A DNA stretch of 64,000 nt from Rhynchopus sp. YZ270_cl-10 (lineage: Eukaryota; Euglenozoa; Diplonemea; Diplonemida; Diplonemidae): assembly GCA_964035575.1 (NCBI GenBank), contig OZ037844.1, forward strand, positions 1-64,000, read 5' to 3'. Within the stretch, counting starts at the first letter, position 1; every line of letters starts with the position of its first letter. The notes below the pieces were generated by a model. That model worked only from the letters and a program-made list of their open reading frames with translations. It ran no database searches and was not told where the DNA came from. Of this stretch, positions 41,888-51,002 are shown piece by piece. The translations under genes and the position numbers were made by a program.

Positions 41888-42880
41888 TGTTTTGAATGTG
41901 ATATTTAGAGCTCTGTGTGAGTGGTTGAAAAAATAAATGGTTTTGGTGAGACTGTGACTCGCAAACCTAAAGTAAAAAATGTGCGGTGCCTTTTTTGCCA
42001 CCTCCTACACAATGCGGAAGGTACAGACGTAGTTCGTCTTCAGCCCTTCAGAGCTTATATAACACAGGACCCTTCCCAGGGTACTCCTCATTAGTGTAAT
42101 TCACTATTGTGAGGATACCCTTTAAAAAGGAAGGCTATGGTGGAGTACGGTCGAGAGCCGTAACCACCAAAGGTACTTTGATTGGAAAACAGAAAATAGA
42201 AGCAAATGGGGAGTCTGCACACCAAGGTGCAAAGATAACTATAGTAAGGGCAAACATAAGGGCAAAGAGAACTGTAGTAAGTTGCCCGCACACCGATGCA
42301 AAATTAATATGATTAGGGTCGACAAAACTAACAATTTTGTCCACGCTTATAAGAAAATATGTATTAAAATAGGAAAATAAGGACAAGGAAAAGGAACTTG
42401 TATAGGTCTCAAAACCAGACCAGAATCCTGGATTTTGCGAGACTGTAGAAATATTGAGAGAAGAAGAGAGTTGGCAAGATGATCCGAAGCCCCCTCTGCG
42501 CTTAGCCACCTTATAGAGATGAACGTCTCTCACGACTACGTCCACCATAAATCAGAGAACACAGAAAACAGGTTTTTTATCGCACCGACAAAAAAATGTT
42601 GTGCGTTCTTTTCATTGAAGTGGATCTCAGTGTGCAACACACACAGCACAACACAGCTAACGGCGCACACACTCCTCCTTTCCGTAGTGTCTATTTCTTA
42701 GTTTAAAAGAACCTGATGAAGAAACCACCCCCACTCACCCTCTACACTTGGGGAGGTTTTCTTTAGTACAAAAGATAGAATACTTCCCAAAAAACCCCTG
42801 CGCTGTGAATAACAAAATCATGCGAACGGCAAAAAGCGATGTACTGAATATTTTGGACACTTACTTTTTTCCGCCATTAT
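41888..42880. repeat. array spacer, copy 2 (5' flank of paralogue 1)
   Basis: Shares with 45140-45690 and 49550-49860 a block GAGGATACCCTTTAAAAAGG and a hairpin-forming AGTACGGTCGAGAGCCGT segment flanked by GGTGG/CCACC. This upstream block is conserved among family members and may hold the promoter or trans-splicing signals. No gene. Confidence 0.75.
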
Positions 42881-43206
42881 TTCCGGAACACAGCAAAAAA
42901 AAATCGTGATGTTCGTCTATTGAAAGTTTGTAAAACGGTCTTCATTGCTAATGTGGCGGATAATGGGAGAAGTGTGGAACACACCTGCCTGCATCCCGGT
43001 GTTGCTTCCTGCGCTTCCACAGGAGAACAACGAAATAGAGCTAGCATCAGGAACACTACATTCCAGTTATATAATTTGAAAAGAAAAGAGGAAGAAATTT
43101 TGGATGTCTCAAAAGCCTCACCCGTGCTTACAGTGGTCATCCAAAAAGAAGCTTCTAAGATGAAGAAACACGGACACACACTGTTTCTGATCTATAAAAA
43201 TAAAAC

Positions 43207-44772
43207 TCAGACAACAGTCTCTTCCGGTCCAAATGAGTTACACTCATGGGTGCGGTCAGGCGCATTGCAAGACACAGTCTCAGAAGACTTCCTGCACACA
43301 AAGAAAACGACAACCACAACAATAGCAACAATGAACAGAACAGACAGAATGATGATCAAAGCAATGATGCCGGGTGCAATCCCGTCGCCCCCGTCGTCGT
43401 CGTCGTCTATCAAGGGCGACGCAGTTGCGTCCTCGTACACTGTGGTCGCCACGTTGCTCTCCACAGACTCGACTTTGTAGTCCTTGAGGGTCGTGGGTGA
43501 CGCGATCTCGGCTTCGACAGCAGCCGTGACCTTGTCTTCTGTACCGTCGCTCGAGTATGTAGGCTCAAACAGCACGACAGTCCCGTCATCTGCGAGTGCG
43601 TCGGAGAAACGTCCTGTCAGTGACTCCACAATAGCCTTGCACCCTGCAGCAAGCTTGAGCACAGCTGTGTCCGGGCAGCCCCCAATGCACGCCGCAGCAG
43701 GGCACGTCCAGTAGACCTTGAGAGACGTGACCAGAGTGGAGAGCAGTGCCTGCAGCAGACGAAGGAACACGGACAAGTCGGTGAGGAGGATGCCCAGGAT
43801 CAGTTTGAACAGCTTCTTCAGCGTCAGCACAGCAGGTGCGTTTGTGGCAGGCACGTTTGTGTCGGCACATACGCAGTGTTCTTTGCAGAGCGAGATGTCG
43901 AGAATCCCAACACAAAGGTTATCGCAGTTGATGCTGACCACGGGCACCTTCAGAACCCAGTTCGAGCATGGCGGCAGAGCAGGGACAGGTGTCCTGTCAT
44001 CCGTGATATCGACGCATGCGTCCTGTCCGACACACTCCAGTTTGCATTCCTTGTCCGAAGGGGTGTCGCTGTACCGCACGATGGTCATGGCCTTGCAGGA
44101 TTCCTTGCTCTGGCATTTGATCGTCAAACTGTGTCTGCGCGGGCATTTGACAGTTGCCTTGAGGCAGGCCTGCACGTTGTCACACCACAGCACAGAGTCG
44201 CCACCTGCGTCGCTGTAGTCGAACTCTGTTTGCTGGCATGCCTGTGTGTTCGTGCATCTGTGCAGAGTGGACTCGACTGTGTCTTTGATCACGAACGTGT
44301 TCGCCTGGCACGACTGCACACCGTTGCAGTGCACTTCGCAATTGTCAGACGCGCAGCCAATCTTGGAAGCCTGGCACGCCTTCTGCCCGTCACAGATGAG
44401 CTTCCCCTCCGAAGCCTTTGCACCCATCCACATCCCGTAGTGCTTCCCGTCGCTGTCGAGGGATTGCGTGTCGGAGTAGATCTGCCTCTGGGAGTATGTC
44501 ATGAGGCCCTCGCATGCCAGGTCCTGCACACAGCGGATCTGGCAGTAGTCCCCCACACACTGCAGGTGCGACGCAATGCAGGACTGCTTCCCTCCACAGT
44601 CCATGTGGCATCTTGTTGAGTCACACACCAGCACAGAGGCTTCGCATGACTTATCCGCATCGCACTTCATAGTGTCGCATGGGTTCGTGTCGCAGACGCA
44701 TGTGGAAAATGCGGGACACGAAAAGGCTGCAGTACTTATTGCCAGACACAGAACCAGTGCCACAGACTTCAT
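43207..44772 (-). CDS. Cys-rich type I membrane protein, paralogue 2
   Basis: ATG at 44772 (MKSVALVLCLAIS). 521 residues, almost identical to paralogue 1 over the signal peptide, Cys-rich ectodomain, hydrophobic segment and transmembrane helix. It lacks a Ser-Pro-Thr insertion before LPPCSNWVLK and differs in the cytoplasmic tail (ETVSCNAPDRTHECN). Near identity at DNA level, including silent sites, points to recent duplication or gene conversion. About 1.3 kb of shared spacer separates it from paralogue 1. Confidence 0.85.
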   Translation of the reverse strand: MKSVALVLCLAISTAAFSCPAFSTCVCDTNPCDTMKCDADKSCEASVLVCDSTRCHMDCGGKQSCIASHLQCVGDYCQIRCVQDLACEGLMTYSQRQIYSDTQSLDSDGKHYGMWMGAKASEGKLICDGQKACQASKIGCASDNCEVHCNGVQSCQANTFVIKDTVESTLHRCTNTQACQQTEFDYSDAGGDSVLWCDNVQACLKATVKCPRRHSLTIKCQSKESCKAMTIVRYSDTPSDKECKLECVGQDACVDITDDRTPVPALPPCSNWVLKVPVVSINCDNLCVGILDISLCKEHCVCADTNVPATNAPAVLTLKKLFKLILGILLTDLSVFLRLLQALLSTLVTSLKVYWTCPAAACIGGCPDTAVLKLAAGCKAIVESLTGRFSDALADDGTVVLFEPTYSSDGTEDKVTAAVEAEIASPTTLKDYKVESVESNVATTVYEDATASPLIDDDDDGGDGIAPGIIALIIILSVLFIVAIVVVVVFFVCRKSSETVSCNAPDRTHECNSFGPEETVV

Positions 44773-45109
44773 TGTTTCGAATATGTTATTTGGAGCTGTG
44801 ATGCGTGGTTGAAACAATAATTGGTGTTGGTGAGTCTGTTGAAGGGAACAGGAGAGCAGTAAAGTACCGAGGGAGAGGAGAGGTGTGTTTTCGTTACTAG
44901 TAAGGGTTTTTTCTGATATCTGAAGTAGTTATTTTCTTCCCATTTGAAATATATTTTGAGAAAAAAGGTCGTGCCGAAAAACCCCTCAGTAGAGTACGTG
45001 GAATGCAGATTTGAATTCACACCAAATTTCACTGACAAGATTATGTGTCTTGAGATATTGTGGATGTGGATTATTTTGACAAAATGAAATTGTAACAAGT
45101 TTTAAATGT

Positions 45110-45696
45110 CAACTCAAAAACAAAACTTCATAACTGACTCAATCAAGACAGGACCCTTCCCAGGGTACTCCTCACGAGTGTAGTTCACTATTGTGAGGAT
45201 ACCCTTTAAAAAGGAAGGCTATGGTGGAGTACGGTCGAGAGCCGTAACCACCAAAGGTACTTTGAGTGGAAAACAGAAAATAGAAGCAAATGGGGAGTCT
45301 GCACACCAAGGTGCAAAGATAACTATAGTAAGGGCAAACATAAGGGCAAAGAGAACTGTAGTAAGTTGCCCGCACACCGATGCAAAATTAATATGATTAG
45401 GGTCGACAAAACTAACAATTTTGTCCACGCTTATAAGAAAATATGTATTAAAATAGGAAAATAAGGACAAGGAAAAGGAACTTGTATAGGTCTCATAACC
45501 AAAACAGAATTCTGGCCTTTGCGAGACTGTAGAAATATTGAGAGAAGAACAACGCAGATAACGGCGCACACACTTACACTCTTCACTTTGGGAGGTATCC
45601 TTTAGTACAAAAGATAGAATACTTCCCAAAAAACCCCTGCGCTGTGAATAATAAAATCATGCGAACGGCAAAAAGTAATGTACTGAATATTTATGC
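45110..45696. repeat. array spacer, copy 3
   Basis: Repeats the GAGGATACCC block and hairpin of the 42.1-kb spacer; the stretch with CTCTGCGCTTAGCC is shortened here. Confidence 0.75.
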
Positions 45697-45939
45697 TACC
45701 AACCCTCCCCCGTGAAATTGTCCCCTCTGGGGGAAAAAGTGAGGGGGGGACAATATCACGTACGGAAAAAAGGGGGGACAATTTCTCGTACTGTAGGGGT
45801 GGCCGTTTTGGTGTGAAGAAGGGAGAGCAAAGGTTGTCCCCGCGACTCCCGTGAAATTGTCCCCCCCTGCCTTGAAATTGTCCGTCGGGGCAAAATACCG
45901 GTTTTTGGGGGGGGACGATTTCACAGGGGAGGGTCGGTA
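45697..45939. mobile_element. MITE-like TIR element, copy 2 (inverted)
   Basis: 243 bp, TA...TA ends with CC(A/G)ACCCTCCCCCGTGAAATT and its complement as TIRs; the interior is reversed relative to copy 1. The paralogous spacer near 42850 lacks it, so an empty site is visible. Confidence 0.88.
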
Positions 45940-46283
45940 CTTACTTTTTTCCGCCTTTATTTCCGGAACACAGCAAAAAAACGTGATAATCGTCTATTGA
46001 ACGTTTGTAAAACGGTCTTCGTTGCTGATGTGCCGGTTAATGGGAGAAGTGTGGAACTCACCTGCCTGCATCCCGGTGTTGCTTCCTGCGCTTCCACAGG
46101 AGAACAACGAAATAGAGCTAGCATCAGGAACACTACATTCCAGTTATATAATTTGAAAAGAAAAGAGGAAGAAATTTTGGACGTCTCAAAAGCCTCACCC
46201 GTGCTTACAGTGGTCATCCAAAAAGAAGCTTCTAAGATGAAGAAACACGGACACACACTGTTTCTGATCTATAAAAATAAAAC

Positions 46284-49054
46284 TCAGACAACAGACTCTT
46301 CCGGTCCAAATGAGGTACACTCATGCGTGCCGTCAGGCGCATTGCAAGACACAGGCTTAGAAGACTTCCTGCACACAAAGAAAACAACAACCACAACAGT
46401 AGCAATAATGAACAGAACAGACAGAATGATGATCAAAGCAATGATGCCGGGTGCAATCCCGTCGCCCCCGTCGTCGTCGTCGATCAAGGGCGACGCAGTT
46501 GCGTCCTCGTACACTGTGGTCGCCACGTTGCTCTCCACAGACTCGACTTTGTAGTCCTTGAGGGTCGTGGGTGACGCGATCTCGGCTTCGACAGCAGCCG
46601 TGACCTTGTCTTCTGTACCGTCGCTCGAGTATGTAGGCTCAAACAGCACGACAGTCCCGTCATCTGCGAGTGCGTCAGAGAAACGTCCTGTCAGTGAGTC
46701 CACAATAGCCTTGCACCCTGCAGCAAGCTTGAGCACAGCTGTGTCCGGGCAGCCCCCAATGCACGCCGCAGCAGGGCACGTCCAGTAGACCTTGAGAGAC
46801 GTGACCAGAGTGGAGAGCAGTGCCTGCAGCAGACGAAGGAACACGGACAAGTCGGTGAGGAGGATGCCCAGGATCAGTTTGAACAGCTTCTTCAGCGTCA
46901 GCACAGCAGGTGCGTTTGTGGCAGGCACGTTTGTGTCGGCACACACGCAGTGTTCTTTGCAGAGCGAGATGTCGAGAATCCCAACACAAAGGTCATCGCA
47001 GTTGATGCTGACCACGGGCACCTTCAGAACCCAGTTCGAGCATGGCGGAAGGGTGGGGCTTGCAGGGACAGGTGTCCTGTCATCCGTGATATCGACGCAT
47101 GCGTCCTGTCCGACACACTCCAGTTTGCATTCCTTGTCAGACGGGGTGTCGCTGTACCGCACGATGGTCATGGCCTTGCAGGATTCCTTGCTCTGGCATT
47201 TGATCGTCAAACTGTGTCTGCGCGGGAATTTGACAGTTGCCTTGAGGCAGGCCTGCACGTTGTCGCACCACAGCACAGAGTCGCCACCTGCGTCGCTGTA
47301 GTCGAACTCTGTTTGCTGGCATGCCTGTGTGTTCGTGCATCTGTGCAGAGTGGACTCGACTGTGTCTTTGATCACGAATGTGTTCGCCTGGCACGACTGC
47401 ACACCATTGCAGTGCACTTCGCAACTGTCAGATGCGCAGCCAATCTTGGACGCCTGGCACGCCTTCTGCCCGTCACAGATGAGCTTCCCCTCCGAAGCCT
47501 TTGCACCCATCCACATCCCGTAGTGCTTCCCGTCGCTGTCGAGGGATTGCGTGTCGGAGTTGATCTGCCTCTGGGAGTATGTCATGAGGCCCTCGCATGC
47601 CAGGTCCTGCACACAGCGGATCTGGCAGTAGTCCCCCACACACTGCAGGTGCGACGCAATGCAGGACTGCTTCCCTCCGCACTCCATGTGGCATCTTGTT
47701 GAGTCGCACACCAGCACAGAGGCTTCGCATGACTTATCCGCATCGCACTTCATAGTGTCGCATGGGTTCGTGTCGCAGACGCAGGTGGAAAATGCGGGAC
47801 ACGAAAAGGCTGCATTACTAGTTGACCGAGGCGCATTTGTGGCAGGAACGTTTGCAGGTGTGTTCGAGAACGTTGGAGTCACAGTGACAGTCTCCGTTGG
47901 TGTGACTGTCATAGTTGCTGTGATTGTGTGATTGGTGTGTTTGTGAACGTTTGGGTCAAAGTGGAAGTCTCCGTTGGTGTGATTTGTGTATGCGAGAACG
48001 TTGGAGTCAGAGTGGAAGTCTTTGTTGGTGTGACTGTCATCGTTGCCGTAATTGGTGTATTCGAGAACGTTGGAGTCACAGTGAACGATTGCGTTGGTGT
48101 GGCGACTGTCATCGTTGATGTTGGTGTGGCAGGTGCGTTTGTGTCGACACACACGCAGTATTCATTGCAGAGCGAGATGTCGAGAATCCCAACACAAAGG
48201 TTATCGCAGTTGATGCTGACCACGGGCACCTTCAGAACCCAGTTCGAGCATGGCGGCAGAGCAGGGACAGGTGTCCTGTCATCCGTGATATCGACGCATG
48301 CGTCCTGTCCGACACACTCCAGTTTGCATTCCTTGTCCGAAGGGGTGTCGCTGTACCGCACGATGGTCATGGCCTTGCAGGATTCCTTGCTCTGGCATTT
48401 GATCGTCAAACTGTGTCTGCGCGGGCATTTGACAGTTGCCTTGAGGCAGGCCTGCACGTTGTCACACCACAGCACAGAGTCGCCACCTGCGTCGCTGTAG
48501 TCGAACTCTGTTTGCTGGCACGCCTGTGTGTTCGTGCATCTGTGCAGCGTGGACTCGACTGTGTTTTTGATCACGAATGTGTTCGCCTGGCACGACTGCA
48601 CACCGTTGCAGTGCACTTCGCAACTGTCAGACGCACAGCCAATCTTGGACGCCTGGCACGCCTTCTGCCCGTCACAGATGAGCTTCCCCTCCGAAGCCTT
48701 TGCACCCATCCACATCCCGTAGTGCTTCCCGTCGCTGTCGAGGGATTGCGTGTCGGAGTAGATCTGCCTCTGGGAGTATGTCATGAGGCCCTCGCATGCC
48801 AGGTCCTGCACACAGCGGATCTGGCAGTAGTCCCCCACACACTGCAGGTGCGACGCAATGCAGGACTGCTTCCCTCCGCACTCCATGTGGCATCTTGTTG
48901 AGTCGCACACCAGCACAGAGGCTTCGCATGACTTATCCGCATCGCACTTCATAGTGTCGCATGGGTTCGTGTCGCAGACGCAGGTGGAAAATGCGGGGCA
49001 CGAAAAGGCTGCAGTACTTATTGCCAGACACAGAAGCAGTGCCACAGACCTCAT
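46284..49054 (-). pseudogene. fused double-ectodomain Cys-rich gene, frame broken in the linker
   Basis: The ATG at 49054 (MRSVALLLCLAIS) starts a signal peptide and full Cys-rich ectodomain. Instead of the hydrophobic/TM region it runs into a Thr/Pro-rich repeat linker (TPTxTxT type) and stops at 47909. In another frame, open from about 48150, the same linker continues into a second, complete Cys-rich ectodomain, hydrophobic segment and TM helix ending at 46284. Comparing linker repeats shows an extra 8 bp (a GTGATT-type slip) around 47922-47940 that shifts the frame. The locus is therefore a fusion of two paralogues joined by a mucin-like stalk, either broken now, mis-sequenced in a repeat, or used as a short secreted form. 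The second domain has its own start-less frame. Confidence 0.75.
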
Positions 49055-49860
49055 TGTTTTGAATGTGTTCGATATTTGAAGCTATGGTGAGTGGTTGGAA
49101 AAGGTGGCGTTTGCTGAGCTTGTTTGTCGGGGCAACGAGAGGAGTAAAAGTACTGAGCGAGGAGGTGCGTTTTCGTTACTAGTAAGGGGCTTTTCTGATT
49201 TATGAGGATTTCATTTTCTTCTCTTTTGAAATACATTTTTGAGAAAAAAGGTCGTGCCGAAAAACCACTCAATAGAGTACGTGGAATGCAGATTTGAATT
49301 CACACCAAATTTCACTGACAAGATTATGTGTCTTGAGATATTGTGGATGTGGATTATGTTGACAAAATGAAATTGTAACAACTCAAAAACAAAACTTCAT
49401 CAGTGACTCAATCAAGAAGCCTAAATGATTCTCAGATACGCTCCCAGAAGGAAAAAAAACACAAAGCTCATTTGAGAAGTTGTTAAAAACAGTTCAAAAC
49501 TGAAAAATCAGGGCACTTAGGTAACTCGCAAACCCGTAAAAAATAAAGTAAAAAATGTGCGGTGCCTTTTTTGCCACCTCCTACACAATGTGCCGAAGCC
49601 TTTTGTACTACGGAAGGTACAGACGTAGTTCGTCTTCAGCCCTTCAGAGCTTATATAACACAGGACCCTTCCCAGGGTACTCCTTACGAGTGTAATTCAC
49701 TATTGTGAGGATACCCTTTAAAAGGAAGGCTATGGTGGAGTCCGGTCGAGAGCCGTAACCACCAAAGGTACTTTGATTGGAAAACAGAAAATCGAAGCAA
49801 ATGGGGAGTCTGCACACTACAAAGTGTGGCAAAGATCAGACTAATATGCACGCAAAACCC
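49055..49860. repeat. array spacer, copy 4 (5' flank)
   Basis: 49270-49330 matches the 44.98-45.05-kb flank, and 49550-49830 matches 41960-42235, including the GAGGATACCC block and the conserved hairpin. It marks the right edge of the array. Confidence 0.7.
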
Positions 49861-51002
49861 GAGGGGGGAGCAAAAGTCGCAGAGAAGTTGCGCGATCGTC
49901 AGTGCTGAGTGCACCCACGTGACGCAGAGAGCTAAATAGTGGAAAACGCAGAAGAAAAAAATACACTTTTTACAAAATGTTATTTTCCCTCAAAAAGAAC
50001 CTAAAAATTGGAAGGAAAAAAATAAGTGTCATTTACATGACTACGCACCTTTGGGCCACACCATACCACTCAAGCTATGCTGTGTGCCTTCAAAGTAAAG
50101 CCTGGTACCCACTACGCATACATGGTATAAAAAAAAAACGAATAAAAAACAGAAGTTGATAAGACACACCTCCTGCTCAGTCACCAATGGTTAGCATAAA
50201 AATGGGTCGCAAAAAATAACAACAATAATCAATCGCGGGACAAAAAAAAAGAAAAGAGTAGTTGAAAACGTACTAAAACGCAGCTCGGTCGTTCATGCAA
50301 AGGGTGGGTATATGTTCCGTACCGTAAGAGAACGGAGGCTGTTCACAACAGCTCGAAAATCACACAACCTCTTTTACCCCCTGGCCGAAACGGCCAATAT
50401 ATGAGCTTGGTTCACGATAGTCACCGTGGAGCAGAGCAGGAGACCCTAAAGGCAAGCACGGCACAGTGCGTCAACTCGCAAAAGAAAGAAAGGAGCCTCG
50501 TAGGCTATCGACTCGATAGCCCAAAGATGCTGTATGTTTGGTTGAAAGTGGTTCGTTATATTCGTACACGTTTTATTGTTCAATCACGACTGCAGTGTTC
50601 GCACGCGAAAAAGCACTACCCTACAAATACGAAGGAAATCAAAAGAAAATTTCGGAGGTGATTCACGAGTCACCATAAAGTTGTACTGCACAAATGAAAA
50701 AAATACAAAAATGAAAAAAATGAAAACAAAAACCTGAAATACAAAGCCGCTATGAAAGAAGAAGAAAAAGAAACAACAAATGGGAATGGAAGAGCTTTCA
50801 TGAAAAGGGGAACTCGGGTGGGTCATACGGTGCAGACAGCTAGCGAATAATCGGAGTTACGCTATCAACTTCCAAAAAAACAAAACAGAAAAAAAAAACA
50901 TTTTTTGTTCCCTCAAACAAGAATAGGGAAACAAGGGAACTGGTGTAGAACCCCGCCACGAAGCATAACAAGAACACGTGGTATGAGGCAGTGCCGATGT
51001 AA
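49861..51002. other. spacer without recognisable genes
   Basis: A/T-run-rich. Contains a dispersed block at 50246-50335 that includes GTTCCGTACCGTAAGAGAAC (50314-50333), found again at 62222-62241. Confidence 0.55.
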
